From Thalassotalea insulae (GTDB taxonomy: Bacteria; Pseudomonadota; Gammaproteobacteria; Enterobacterales; Alteromonadaceae), in contig NZ_BSST01000001.1 in assembly GCF_030161395.1 (NCBI RefSeq), forward strand, positions 1,860,001 through 1,924,000: 64,000 nt of DNA, in the 5' to 3' direction. Positions 18,076 through 26,655 of this stretch are shown here, piece by piece. The position numbers and the translations under genes are program-made. The notes under the pieces are model-generated. The model worked only from the letters and a program-made list of their open reading frames with translations. It was not told where the DNA came from and searched no databases. How positions within the stretch are numbered: position 1 is the first letter of the stretch; each line of letters begins with the position of its first letter.

Positions 18076-18777
18076 TTACGCCGAACGAATAATCTCGTCT
18101 GTCACTGACTTTTCCAAATCACTGACCTGACCATCAAAAATCTGAATATTACGGTGAGCACGGCGTGCCAATTGGTCATCGTGAGTTACCATAATAATCG
18201 TAGTGCCTTTACTATTAATGTCTTCCAGTAATTCCATCACTTGCTGCGCCATCAAAGAATCTAAGTTACCCGTTGGCTCATCCGCTAACAAAAATAACGG
18301 ATCGCCGGCTATCGCCCGAGCAATCGCCACCCGTTGTTGTTGACCACCAGATAATTGCGTCGGCAAATGCTGCATCCTCGATGCCAGGCCCACAGTTTCT
18401 AATGCATGCTCAATTCGCTCCTTTCGTTCTTTAGCATTTATGCCACGATAGCGAAGTGGAACATCAACATTGTCAAAAAGGGGTAAATCAGGCAAAAGAT
18501 TAAAGCTTTGAAAAATAAATCCAATTTTTTGATTTCGTATTTCTGACAATCGATCATCACTTAATCCCTTAACATTTTGACCATCTAAAAAGTAATCACC
18601 GTGTTCAAAGGTTTCTAATAACCCGGCGATATTTAAAAATGTAGTTTTTCCCGAGCCGGAAGGGCCGGTCACCGAAACAAATTCACCACTTTTAATATGT
18701 AAATTGACGTCTCTTAACGCATGTGTTTCTACTAAGTTAGTTCTGTATATCTTGCTGACGTTATCCATTTTTAACAT
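18076..18777 (-). CDS. ABC transporter ATP-binding protein (MacB/LolD type)
   Basis: 233 residues with all nucleotide-binding motifs: Walker A GPSGSGKTT (about 38-46), Q-loop FQSFNLLPDL, signature LSGGQQQRVAIARA, Walker B LFLLADEPTGNLDS and H-loop MVTHDD. Sequence and length match the LolD/MacB-NBD group that works with FtsX-fold permeases. AGGAGA lies five bases before the ATG, and the adaptor gene ends 9 bp upstream. It powers the two permeases encoded next. Confidence 0.95.
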   Translation of the reverse strand: MLKMDNVSKIYRTNLVETHALRDVNLHIKSGEFVSVTGPSGSGKTTFLNIAGLLETFEHGDYFLDGQNVKGLSDDRLSEIRNQKIGFIFQSFNLLPDLPLFDNVDVPLRYRGINAKERKERIEHALETVGLASRMQHLPTQLSGGQQQRVAIARAIAGDPLFLLADEPTGNLDSLMAQQVMELLEDINSKGTTIIMVTHDDQLARRAHRNIQIFDGQVSDLEKSVTDEIIRSA

Positions 18778-18786
18778 GGGATTCTC

Positions 18787-20061
18787 CTATTTAGTCAGAT
18801 AAATTTGATCACGACTGTTGAACAAATCGAGGCTTGAAATCACTATTTGATCACCCGCCTGTAAACCGGCTACAACTTCAATTTCACCTATGCTTCTCGC
18901 ACCAAGGTTGACACTGGTACGAATGGCATTATCACCATTGACGACATAAGCAATACGACCACCACCGCTTTCGACAAACGGACCTCGGCGCACTTTTAAA
19001 ACATTTTCTTTTGATTCAATTAAGATACGGGCACTGACACGCTGGTTTTGACGCAAGTTTGCGATACCATTTTCATTAAAACGTAAGCGTCCTTTAACTT
19101 GGCCATTATTCACCTCTGGCGATATAGCAACGATTTGTCCCATATGGTTTTCCCCGTTAAAGCTAATTTCACTGGCCAGGCCGACACCTAAATCATCAGC
19201 AAAACTTTCCGGGATATTCACTTCTACTTCAAAGACGCTAAGATCAATTACCGTGATCAGCGACTCATTCGCAGCAACATTGTCTTTTTCTCGGATACTC
19301 ACGCTACCAATAATGCCGTCTGTCGGTGCAATCAAAATCAGTTCCTGAACCTGGCGTTTAAGGTCATTTACTACAAATTGTTGACGGTCGAGCTGAGACT
19401 GCTTACGTTTTAACTCAAACGCCATGCTTTCTTTTTGTAGATCAAAATTTTGTTTTGCATGGCGATGAGCGAGTAAAGCACGTTTATATTCTGCAATTTT
19501 TTCTTCGTATTCTTTTTGGCTGATCAATGAATCTTTAATGCTAATTTCCGCTCTATTTTTATTAACCTCAGCTGCCTCTAAATTCACCGCCGACATTTCT
19601 ATGGTTTGCTGAGTATTTAACTGTGACGTTTTGATTTCAATTTGATGACGGCCAACTTCCAGTTCTAATTGATCTAAAGTTGCCAATTCTTGCTCATAAC
19701 GGTTTCTTAATTGCGGACTATTTATTTCTGCGAGTTTTTGCCCTTGTGTTACCGTATCACCTGCTTTAATAAACAAACTAACAATGCCAGGGGCTTTTGC
19801 ATAAAGTGTTGGACTATTCGCCGCAACAATTTGCCCTTGTACACCGATATCACGTTGCAAATTACCACGCTCAACTGTGGCAAATCTCAATCGCTCGGCC
19901 GCCACCGTTAAGTCAGAAGAAAACATACTGTTAAATTTGGGTGCGGCATAACCAATAACACTGATAATAACAATCAATACCAGAGCAATTTGCATGATCC
20001 GTTTTTTGTTAAAGTGTGGCTGCTCAATCTTAATATCTTGACCAGAAGTGTCTCTCAACAT
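18787..20061 (-). CDS. HlyD/MacA-type periplasmic adaptor of ABC exporter
   Basis: 424 residues with a single N-terminal membrane helix (about 23-43), a split lipoyl domain (GNLQRDIGVQGQIVAANSP...GDTVTQGQKLAEINSP and LIAPTDGIIGSVSIREKDNVAANE), a long coiled-coil hairpin between them (about 110-240) and beta-barrel/membrane-proximal domains. It would bridge the inner-membrane permeases to an outer-membrane channel; no TolC gene is nearby, so a shared TolC is inferred. It is the first gene of the six-gene operon, about 55 bp downstream of the predicted sigma-54 start site. Confidence 0.92.
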   Translation of the reverse strand: MLRDTSGQDIKIEQPHFNKKRIMQIALVLIVIISVIGYAAPKFNSMFSSDLTVAAERLRFATVERGNLQRDIGVQGQIVAANSPTLYAKAPGIVSLFIKAGDTVTQGQKLAEINSPQLRNRYEQELATLDQLELEVGRHQIEIKTSQLNTQQTIEMSAVNLEAAEVNKNRAEISIKDSLISQKEYEEKIAEYKRALLAHRHAKQNFDLQKESMAFELKRKQSQLDRQQFVVNDLKRQVQELILIAPTDGIIGSVSIREKDNVAANESLITVIDLSVFEVEVNIPESFADDLGVGLASEISFNGENHMGQIVAISPEVNNGQVKGRLRFNENGIANLRQNQRVSARILIESKENVLKVRRGPFVESGGGRIAYVVNGDNAIRTSVNLGARSIGEIEVVAGLQAGDQIVISSLDLFNSRDQIYLTK

Positions 20062-20127
20062 AGATATGTTCCTGTAAGTGAAATTGACTGTTACCGAAGT
20101 AACACTTTCGTAATAAGGTTGTTAACA

Positions 20128-20142
20128 GCAAAGAAAGTGCCA
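20128..20142 (-). promoter_or_regulatory. Sigma-54 (-24/-12) promoter of the ABC-export operon
   Basis: The minus strand reads TGGCAC-TTTCT-TTGC, an exact match to TGGCAC-N5-TTGC with the required GG-N10-GC spacing. Transcription would begin near 20116, giving a 55-nt leader before ATG 20061. The operon encodes a sigma-54 activator, so autoregulation is likely. Confidence 0.88.
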
Positions 20143-20186
20143 ACACTTATACGGTTGATTTTATTGAATTTAATTTAAAATAATAA

Positions 20187-20229
20187 AGAGCGAACAGTGT
20201 CCTGTTCGCTCTAACTGATGACCGAACAG
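20187..20229. promoter_or_regulatory. Palindromic upstream activator site for the sigma-54 regulator
   Basis: A perfect inverted repeat with 11-bp arms (AGAGCGAACAG at 20187-20197, CTGTTCGCTCT at 20202-20212) and a third half-site CGAACAG at 20223-20229. The palindrome centre is about 84 bp upstream of the predicted sigma-54 start, a normal activator position. The same half-site recurs before the sigma-54 promoter at 30219. The adjacent operon encodes the probable binding protein. Confidence 0.72.
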
Positions 20230-20287
20230 CTAGATTAGCCACAGGTGGAATCTGTACATTTATCCAAAAATTCGTTACATTGAGCAC

Positions 20288-20392
20288 GCATCAGTTGAAA
20301 AAGGCAAACTAGATGAAAGTCTAGGACGCAAAGCCAGCGGTCTAAGGAAATTTGAAAAGTTTCTATGATGGCGTAGCTACCGACACTGGAGT
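20288..20392 (+). promoter_or_regulatory. Cyclic-di-GMP-I (GEMM) riboswitch
   Basis: The core signature runs in order: AAGGCAAAC, a CTAGA/TCTAG stem closed on a GAAA tetraloop, GGACGCAAAGCC, CGGTCTAAGG, an AGGAAA/TTTCT stem, then GGCGTAGCTACCGAC pairing back to CGGT. This matches the GEMM-I class. Two guanines precede CAAAC, the position reported to favour c-di-GMP over cGAMP. It lies on the plus strand upstream of a 31-codon ORF (20508) and a small lipoprotein gene (20695). No clear terminator follows, so the expression platform is unresolved; a 6-bp CAGCAG/CTGCTG hairpin near 20446-20460 is a candidate part. Confidence 0.9.
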
Positions 20393-20507
20393 ATTGAATT
20401 GTAATACCAAGTTGCTTAATAACAGCTCAATATCCCTTGTATACCAGCAGTTTCTGCTGCCCATTTTCAGCATGCACCTTAATTAACCACTTTTTAAAGA
20501 GTAAATT

Positions 20508-20603
20508 ATGTGTGATCAACAAAGAAAAACCTACGATGCCGATAGGCAGACTATAATTGATAATGAAAATTATATTATCGGTATAAATAACCTGTTTCTT
20601 TAA
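20508..20603 (+). CDS. Small ORF (31 aa) downstream of the riboswitch
   Basis: ATG at 20508 is preceded by AAGAG with a 6-base gap. The 31-residue product begins MCDQQRKTYDADRQ and ends GINNLFL, hydrophilic first and more hydrophobic at the end. It has no recognised family and no signal peptide. Its place between the c-di-GMP riboswitch and the lipoprotein gene fits a leader peptide or riboswitch-controlled small protein. It could be a chance ORF; conservation in relatives would decide. Confidence 0.35.
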   Translation: MCDQQRKTYDADRQTIIDNENYIIGINNLFL

Positions 20604-20694
20604 CAGTCAAGAGATCAGGTTTGCTATCAACCATGGGCAAAAAACTGACTTATGCCAATTAAACAACTAAGGATAATTAACATAAGGTATATCA

Positions 20695-21114
20695 ATGAAA
20701 TCGATTATTATTGCTATTTTTTTCGCGTTAACGCTGTGTGCTTGTAACGAACCAAAAGAGATTAGTGCCGATCAAGTCGCAGTGGCATTTTTCGACGCCC
20801 TCTATAATCAAAAAGATATCAAACAAGCCACCAGTTACTGTACACCTGATTTTGCCAAGCAGCTCACTCAGTACCGCACCGCGCAAAATGCCGCTCGTCG
20901 TTTATTTAATATGTCTTTTGACTCAACAAAAATTGATGCGGCGCTCGCAGACTTTAAAGTAAGAGAAGAGTTTAATACTACCGGTAAATTAACCATTTTA
21001 TTTACTGGTGATCGTCATGGTAAAACCTATAAAGAACTCAAAAGCATAAAAATGGTTAAAAAAGGTCAAACCTGGCTGGTTGATGAATTACTCAAAGATC
21101 CTATCGCTAGCTAG
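20695..21114 (+). CDS. Small lipoprotein with NTF2-like fold (DUF4878-like)
   Basis: 139 residues with lipobox LCAC (lipidated cysteine about residue 17), then an alpha+beta domain starting ADQVAVAFFDALYNQKDIKQATSYCTPDF, the pattern of NTF2-like/DUF4878 lipoproteins whose cone-shaped fold binds small ligands or partners. It ends with the GQTWLVDELLKDP strand. AAGG lies before the ATG. It is the first sizeable gene after the c-di-GMP riboswitch and could be its regulated output, which would fit a cell-surface lifestyle role (inference). Confidence 0.75.
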   Translation: MKSIIIAIFFALTLCACNEPKEISADQVAVAFFDALYNQKDIKQATSYCTPDFAKQLTQYRTAQNAARRLFNMSFDSTKIDAALADFKVREEFNTTGKLTILFTGDRHGKTYKELKSIKMVKKGQTWLVDELLKDPIAS

Positions 21115-21118
21115 CGAG

Positions 21119-21161
21119 TAATAGATGAGTTATTGCTTAACTTGCGCTAACTCATCTATTA
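21119..21161. terminator. Bidirectional hairpin between convergent genes
   Basis: TAATAGATGAGTTA and TAACTCATCTATTA form a perfect 14-bp stem with a 15-nt loop, just between the stops at 21114 (plus) and 21167 (minus). AT-rich arms supply U-rich 3' sides in both directions. Confidence 0.7.
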
Positions 21162-21166
21162 ATCTG

Positions 21167-22024
21167 TTACTGCGCAATACGTACACCAACCGGCGTTTGG
21201 CAAATATCTAGCACTTGCGGCGGTTTTTTGTAGAAAAACGTATGATCGCGTTGTTTGCGCTCGGCTAACTTCTCGGCATATGTTGGATGCTCGGTATTTT
21301 TCACTTCCAGATTAAGGCGCTGCGCTACTGGCACATCCGTCATCAATTGCACTTTCACCATAGGAGTATAATCTTTTTTATCCACCTCCGTTGCACCTTC
21401 AATGACTGAGGTACGAGTGATCGACTGGACATGATTCATGCCATAAACTACTCGGCCAAATACCGTCATAATGCGGTCTAAATAGCGAGGTGCCTGACCA
21501 TTAGGGATATAAAAATGGCTAGTGGCGGTATCAGGCTCATTTTCCCTTGCCATGGCGATCACGCCAGGACAATGTAACAACCAGGCCTTTTGCTCTTTCG
21601 GGCTATAACCCAAAGCAAAACCGTCTTTAAAGCCAGTTTGCGGCGCGAATAAGTCATTATTTTGTACTAAAGTGAATGACCACTTATTATCAACCGCAAA
21701 ATCTCCTTCAATTTTTAACGGCGCTACTGATTTATCCTTTTCGCTGGCGTCTTCCGGCCCCCCCTGAGCGACAAAGCCATCGATCACCCGATAAAACTTT
21801 TCTCCATCATAAAAGCCTTTTTTAACCAGCGTCTTAAACTGCTTTACATGGTTTGGCGCAAACTGAGGTGCCAGTTCGATCACTACCTTGCCCTGAGGTA
21901 AAGTCATTAGTACGGTATTCTCGGGATCCAATTTACGCCATTGAGAGTCTTGCGTCTGGCTAAACGAGCTGGCAGAAGCGAACAGAACTAAGCTACAGGC
22001 AAGCGCTAACGATTTCATTTTCAT
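21167..22024 (-). CDS. Periplasmic cyclophilin-type peptidyl-prolyl isomerase
   Basis: 285 residues with a signal peptide (cleavage near SASSFSQ, residue 22). The cyclophilin domain spans about residues 35-225: GKVVIELAPQFAPNHVKQFKTLV, FYDGEKFYRVIDGFVAQGG, ATSHFYI and MTVFGRVVYGM. It is longer than PpiA (about 190) through an insert around residues 95-150 and a C-terminal tail, as in several Alteromonadales homologues. It accelerates proline isomerisation in exported proteins. The ATG at 22024 follows AGGAAA. Confidence 0.88.
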   Translation of the reverse strand: MKMKSLALACSLVLFASASSFSQTQDSQWRKLDPENTVLMTLPQGKVVIELAPQFAPNHVKQFKTLVKKGFYDGEKFYRVIDGFVAQGGPEDASEKDKSVAPLKIEGDFAVDNKWSFTLVQNNDLFAPQTGFKDGFALGYSPKEQKAWLLHCPGVIAMARENEPDTATSHFYIPNGQAPRYLDRIMTVFGRVVYGMNHVQSITRTSVIEGATEVDKKDYTPMVKVQLMTDVPVAQRLNLEVKNTEHPTYAEKLAERKQRDHTFFYKKPPQVLDICQTPVGVRIAQ

Positions 22025-22139
22025 AATTTTTTCCTAATTGTTGTTGCTGTTTAGTTAACCAAATCAGCTCGCTTGGCGCAATCCCTAAGCCCTGATACAC
22101 TAGCGCCGGTTATCATCAAATAAGCAAACGGAGATAAAA

Positions 22140-22850
22140 GTGAATAAAAGCATGATCACTAACCTCTTGGCACTGGCATTTACCCTAGGCGGCTGGTATA
22201 GCGAACAGGCCATCATTTACAGTATTGGGCTATTTGCCCTGTCCGGTGCCATTACTAACTGGTTAGCGATACATATGCTATTTGAAAAAGTCCCGCTGTT
22301 ATATGGCTCTGGGGTGATCCCGGCACGTTTTGAAGATTTTAAAGCCGGTATTCGCAACCTAATGATGGAACAATTCTTTACCGAGGAAAATATCGATCGC
22401 TTTCTATCTGACAGTACAGGTCACGCCAGCACCTTAGACTTGGCGCCGGTCATTGAGAAAATCGATTTATCACCAGCGTTTGACGATCTAGTCAACGTTA
22501 TTGAAAACTCGTCTTTTAGCGGCATACTTGCTATGGTTGGCGGCGCGCAAGCATTACAACCTATGCGTGAACCTTTTATTGATAAAATGAAAGAAACCAT
22601 GGGACGGATCTCGCAAAGTGAGCAGTTTAATACCATTTTGCGTGATCAGCTTGAACAGCCAAATGTCATGACTAGCATGAGGTTAAAAGTCAGCGATATC
22701 ATCGAAAAAAGATTAAATGAATTAACCCCACAACTTGTAAAGGAAATTATCCAGGAGATGATCCGTAAACACCTAGGCTGGTTAGTGGTTTGGGGTGGTG
22801 TATTCGGTGGAATTATCGGATTTATCGCGGCAATTACCAACAATATTTAA
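22140..22850 (+). CDS. DUF445 membrane protein
   Basis: 236 residues starting at GTG 22140 with GGAGA six bases upstream. Two N-terminal helices (about 5-45) contain the DUF445 motif SGAITNWLAIHMLFEKVPLLYGSGVIPARFEDFK. A charged cytoplasmic helical region follows, then a C-terminal helix (LVVWGGVFGGIIGFIAAITNNI). The family (YjiN/YheB-like) has no firm function. It is monocistronic with a hairpin terminator behind it. Confidence 0.82.
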   Translation: MNKSMITNLLALAFTLGGWYSEQAIIYSIGLFALSGAITNWLAIHMLFEKVPLLYGSGVIPARFEDFKAGIRNLMMEQFFTEENIDRFLSDSTGHASTLDLAPVIEKIDLSPAFDDLVNVIENSSFSGILAMVGGAQALQPMREPFIDKMKETMGRISQSEQFNTILRDQLEQPNVMTSMRLKVSDIIEKRLNELTPQLVKEIIQEMIRKHLGWLVVWGGVFGGIIGFIAAITNNI

Positions 22851-22859
22851 CATTTTACC

Positions 22860-22907
22860 TTTCCGCAACGCCTAATAAAACCGTATAGAAATCGTTGCGG
22901 AAATTTT
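22860..22907 (+). terminator. Rho-independent terminator after DUF445 gene
   Basis: TTTCCGCAACG (22860-22870) pairs perfectly with CGTTGCGGAAA (22893-22903), followed by TTTT and a second T run. The loop is 22 nt, longer than usual. Confidence 0.65.
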
Positions 22908-23108
22908 CACTTTTTCCATCTCATTTAATTCCGATCTTTGTTAGTGCCAAATGGACTATATCTTAGTGGGATTTTTAATCTAAATCCCTTTAATTTTCGC
23001 TTGTTTAAAGCTATGCTTGCGCTTTAATCAATGTGGATTTTAAATGCTAATTTTGCGACGGCGCAAAACCTAGTAAAATCCCTCTCTTGCTATAAGGTAA
23101 ATGGAGAC

Positions 23109-24296
23109 ATGTTTGGTAGCTTAAAGGCTTTGCCAGCCGATCCTATTTTAGGTCTATTGGCTAAATATCGTGATGACGCGAACCCTCAAAAAATTGATTT
23201 AGGGGTAGGTGTTTATAAAGATGAAGCTGGACATACAGCAATTTTAGATTGTGTAAAAAAGGCTGAGAAATATCGTCACGACAATGAAGATACCAAAGTT
23301 TATATTGGCCCAACCGGTTCACCATTATTTAACGACGAAATGAGCAAACTGATTTTTGGTAACCACAAAGTGCTTATCGAGAATCGTGCTCGTACCGTTT
23401 CAACGCCAGGTGGAACAGGTGCATTACGCGTTGCCGCTGAATTTATTAAATCATGTAAAGCTGGCGCAACCATCTGGGTCAGCAACCCAACATGGGCAAA
23501 CCACACAGGTTTATTTGAAGCTGCAGGTTTAACCGTTAAAACATATCCTTATTATGATTACGAAAATAAAACCTTAGATTTTGACGGTATGTTAGCTGCG
23601 CTAAAAGAAGTAAGCAGCGATGATGCTGTGTTATTACACGCTTGTTGTCACAATCCAAGTGGTATGGATTTAACCAATGAACAATGGCAACAAGTTGCAG
23701 AAGTCGCAAAAACTGTTGGTTTCTTACCTGTTGTTGATATGGCTTACCAAGGTTTTGGTGACGGTTTAGATGAAGATGCCTATGGCTTACGTTTAATCGC
23801 TGACAGCGTTGAAGAAATGATCGTTTGTAGTTCTTGCTCGAAAAACTTCGGTCTATACCGTGAACGTATCGGTGCAACCACTATTATCGGTTCATCTGCC
23901 AACGCAGCAGATATTGCTAACTCAGTATTATTATCAGTAGTGCGTTGTATCTACTCTATGCCGCCAGCACATGGTGCCGCACTAGTAGAAACCATTTTAA
24001 ATTCTGATGAATTACGTCATCAATGGTATGGCGAATTAAAAGAAATGCGCGACCGCATTAATGGTAACCGTCAGTTAATCGTTGATAAATTAATAGAGAA
24101 TGGTGTAACTCGTGATTTTAGCTTTATCACGCGTCAAAAAGGTATGTTCTCTTTCTTGGGTATTACCCCAGAGCAAGTACAACAATTACAAGACGAGTAC
24201 AGCATCTACATGGTAGGTTCAAGCCGCATGAGTATTGCTGGTATAGCTAACTCCAATGTCGATTACTTAGCGCAATCTATCGCTAAAGTGCTGTAA
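23109..24296 (+). CDS. Aromatic amino acid / aspartate aminotransferase
   Basis: 396 residues, fold-type I PLP aminotransferase. ATG 23109 gives the normal MFGSLKALPADPILGLLAKY start; an upstream in-frame ATG at 23031 adds non-conserved residues. Motifs: DLGVGVYKDEAG, STPGGTGALRVAAEF, the PLP-contact segment HACCHNPSGMDLT, DMAYQGFGDGL and the PLP lysine in SSCSKNFGLYRERIG. It transfers amino groups between tyrosine, phenylalanine or aspartate and 2-oxoglutarate. The length and motifs fit the AspC/TyrB family; which substrate dominates cannot be told. A strong terminator follows. Confidence 0.92.
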   Translation: MFGSLKALPADPILGLLAKYRDDANPQKIDLGVGVYKDEAGHTAILDCVKKAEKYRHDNEDTKVYIGPTGSPLFNDEMSKLIFGNHKVLIENRARTVSTPGGTGALRVAAEFIKSCKAGATIWVSNPTWANHTGLFEAAGLTVKTYPYYDYENKTLDFDGMLAALKEVSSDDAVLLHACCHNPSGMDLTNEQWQQVAEVAKTVGFLPVVDMAYQGFGDGLDEDAYGLRLIADSVEEMIVCSSCSKNFGLYRERIGATTIIGSSANAADIANSVLLSVVRCIYSMPPAHGAALVETILNSDELRHQWYGELKEMRDRINGNRQLIVDKLIENGVTRDFSFITRQKGMFSFLGITPEQVQQLQDEYSIYMVGSSRMSIAGIANSNVDYLAQSIAKVL

Positions 24297-24322
24297 CACT
24301 ATTCACGTTACTAATAAAAAAT

Positions 24323-24358
24323 AAAAGCCTGTCAGCGATTCACTGACAGGCTTTTTTT
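24323..24358 (+). terminator. Strong rho-independent terminator
   Basis: AAAGCCTGTCAG and CTGACAGGCTTT form a 12-bp stem followed by a T run, 27 bp after the aminotransferase stop. The A run on the left side would let it also act on the minus strand. Confidence 0.92.
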
Positions 24359-24570
24359 ACGCGAGTGTAACGGTCAAATAAACTTAGAGACTTCTTTAAG
24401 CACTTTTTCTCAGTTTTACCTCATATGCACTAAGTTGATTACTAGTAATATAAATAACAGCGATCAAAACAGACTACTGAAGCGCCTATTTTAACACCAG
24501 AATTATTTGGCAACCAAACAGGCCTAACAATGCTATTCGCTGTGATCGGCCTGTCACAATAAAATATTTA

Positions 24571-25755
24571 TTATTGTTGCTGCTGCAACAGTGCCATACG
24601 GCTTTGGTCAACGAGTCGTAATTGACTCAACTGATACGGCGGTAATACGCTAGCTTGTTTTAACAATTGCGTATCAAAAATTAACTGCACGTGTTGTTCA
24701 CCCGGCTGTAAATAATGTGCAGAGCGACTTAGCATCACCTGCTGTTGTTCGCCCAGCTTATTTACCCCAGAGACAATAGCGCTAATTTCATAACGCCCTT
24801 CACTGGCGACCTCAACACCAATAACGGCATGGGTATTTTCAACTGCTACCTTGCCCGTCATTTTCGCGGTTGGCTGGCTAATCGCAAACGCTACTTTACC
24901 ATTACGGCTAATCTTTAAACCATTATCACTGGCGTGAGAGGAAACTTGTAACTCGTACAACTGCCCAGGTAAAGCTGACGTAGCCATTTCAGGTAAAGTA
25001 ATACTGTATTTACCATCATGCTGTTGGTATTTAACCGGCATAACGTCACCATTGGGTGATTTAATAACTGCGCTATAACGGCTATTGTCCAGCTGGTCAT
25101 TTTTATTATGCATAGCCATATCCAGTTCCAAATGTTGAGTGGCTAAAATCGACTGGCGAGGAATCGTTACTTTCAATCGGTAGGGTGAGCCTTTTTCTTT
25201 AACATTAATAAGGTAACGCTCATGACCGTTAAGTTGCTGATTAACTTTTAACTTAAATACGCCTTTGCCTATACGTTTATCAAGTTGCACCGCACTACTA
25301 TTAGGAAAAATATTGGCGGTAGCAAATTGCTGTTGTGAGACTTTTTGCTTAAATGGACTAGACAGTTTTTCTGCGCCTTTACTGAGCGCTATTTTTTCCG
25401 GATCGATAGCGAGACTATTCACTGCACCCGGAGCGTTGGCACGTTTACCCGATAAGCGAATTAACGCACCTGGCTGAGTAATATTAACATCTAGGCCATC
25501 ATTTAACTGTTTGCCCGTTACCTCAAGCCAATATTCATCACTGGTATGGGTAAATGGTTTCGCTGCAAACGATAGCTGCTGCGTGCTGTTTATCGGTTGA
25601 CTAAAATGTAGCGACTTACGTTCCACTTTATGCTCAGGTGCGTTTACCGAGACTAAGTCAAGCGATTGGCTAGAGAGTGGGCGGGCCCATAGTGACGAAG
25701 AGAGTAATATCGCACTGACACTTAAGGCACTATAGGTAAGTGTTAAAAATTTCAT
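24571..25755 (-). CDS. Secreted DUF4785 protein
   Basis: 394 residues with a signal peptide (cleavage near LWARP, about residue 25). The body is beta-rich with Ig-like stretches (KGVFKLKVNQQL, RYLINVKEKGSPYRLKVTIPRQ, GQLYELQVSSHASDNGLKISRNGKVAFAISQP, GRYEISAIVSG) and matches the DUF4785 description. ATG 25755 was chosen because AAGGAGATAAAG precedes it. The start is 10 bp after the stop of the lipase-like gene, so the two are one operon. A chaperone, regulator or co-secreted partner of the lipase is possible but unproven. Confidence 0.75.
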   Translation of the reverse strand: MKFLTLTYSALSVSAILLSSSLWARPLSSQSLDLVSVNAPEHKVERKSLHFSQPINSTQQLSFAAKPFTHTSDEYWLEVTGKQLNDGLDVNITQPGALIRLSGKRANAPGAVNSLAIDPEKIALSKGAEKLSSPFKQKVSQQQFATANIFPNSSAVQLDKRIGKGVFKLKVNQQLNGHERYLINVKEKGSPYRLKVTIPRQSILATQHLELDMAMHNKNDQLDNSRYSAVIKSPNGDVMPVKYQQHDGKYSITLPEMATSALPGQLYELQVSSHASDNGLKISRNGKVAFAISQPTAKMTGKVAVENTHAVIGVEVASEGRYEISAIVSGVNKLGEQQQVMLSRSAHYLQPGEQHVQLIFDTQLLKQASVLPPYQLSQLRLVDQSRMALLQQQQ

Positions 25756-25765
25756 CTTTATCTCC

Positions 25766-26623
25766 TTATATGTCATTTCTGATAATTACGTCTAAATTAA
25801 AGCAATCTCGGCGAGACTGCTGATGGCTTAACGGCTCACTATCGCTTGTTCTTTGTTTGTCGGTAAACCAGACCGAACCAGCGCCAGCTTGTGAACTACA
25901 TTCCAAAAAACCATCAGAGCAGGAATCCAACCAGTTCTGTGTTGTTTCAAGTGCTACCTGATACTGATAACCCGCACAGTAACTGTCCCCATCCCAAATG
26001 GCAGACTCCACATCTGAACCAATCACTGTTTTAAAAGTAGAAGGTAAACCGGGACGACCATTGGTTCCCAATAACCAGTTATCGTTATAGTAAGCCATCC
26101 AGCTCACTTGCTGCTGTTTTACTGCATCGGAATCATAGCCAAGTAACCAGCCCAAGCTACTTTCAAAAACATTGCCTTGAGTTACCGCATCGGCAAGTGG
26201 TGTACCTAAACTTGACGGAGCAAGCGCAATCACTTCTGTAGTTTTGCTGATAATAGCCGGATAACGGCTATCGTAAGTTGGATTAGACAAAATCCAACGT
26301 ACTACATTGCCGCCATTTGAATGAGTAAGTAAGGTTAAACTGGTAATACTTTTGGCTGATATAAAACTGTTAAGCTGATTTGCTAAGCAACCGGCAGCAT
26401 CCTCAGCCCACATATATTGATCAAAGTCGCAATTGATCACCGTGTACTTACTGCTATCAGGTAAGCCCTGACGAACCGAGTTAACAAAGTCTCCCGTCCA
26501 GTAATCGTTATAGGCATCGGTCTGGTGCCCAGTTCCATGGATAAAGGCTAAGCCCTGATTGGCACTTGCTATTCCTGTTATTGCTAAATAGTTAAGTACT
26601 ATGGCTGTCATTATTTTTTTCAT
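25766..26623 (-). CDS. Secreted lipase-like alpha/beta hydrolase
   Basis: 285 residues with a signal peptide ending IASANQ (about residue 21). An oxyanion-hole type segment LAFIHGTGHQTDAYNDYW opens the domain and the nucleophile elbow is LTHSNGGNVVRW (Ser about residue 101), a variant of GxSxG with Thr-His before the serine. Four to six cysteines in the second half suggest disulfides. Substrate unknown; lipase or esterase activity is inferred. Its leader contains an 11-bp palindrome at 26656-26696. It is operonic with the DUF4785 gene. Confidence 0.78.
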   Translation of the reverse strand: MKKIMTAIVLNYLAITGIASANQGLAFIHGTGHQTDAYNDYWTGDFVNSVRQGLPDSSKYTVINCDFDQYMWAEDAAGCLANQLNSFISAKSITSLTLLTHSNGGNVVRWILSNPTYDSRYPAIISKTTEVIALAPSSLGTPLADAVTQGNVFESSLGWLLGYDSDAVKQQQVSWMAYYNDNWLLGTNGRPGLPSTFKTVIGSDVESAIWDGDSYCAGYQYQVALETTQNWLDSCSDGFLECSSQAGAGSVWFTDKQRTSDSEPLSHQQSRRDCFNLDVIIRNDI

Positions 26624-26655
26624 AGTAATTCCTGTTGTTAAATTTTTATCTATTT

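Larger units (their letters stand above)
20062..20694. other. 633-bp regulatory intergenic region
   Basis: This gap between the HlyD gene (minus) and the lipoprotein gene (plus) contains, in order, the sigma-54 promoter, the palindromic activator site, the c-di-GMP riboswitch and a 31-codon ORF. A weak plus-strand promoter for the riboswitch RNA may lie near 20250-20280 (TGTACA and TTACAT, 16 bp apart), but the match is poor. Confidence 0.6.

Noticed and set aside
20187..20212. Perfect palindrome as a transcription terminator
   Set aside because: No gene ends there and no proper T run follows. Position relative to the sigma-54 promoter and recurrence of the half-site at 30141 favour an activator site.
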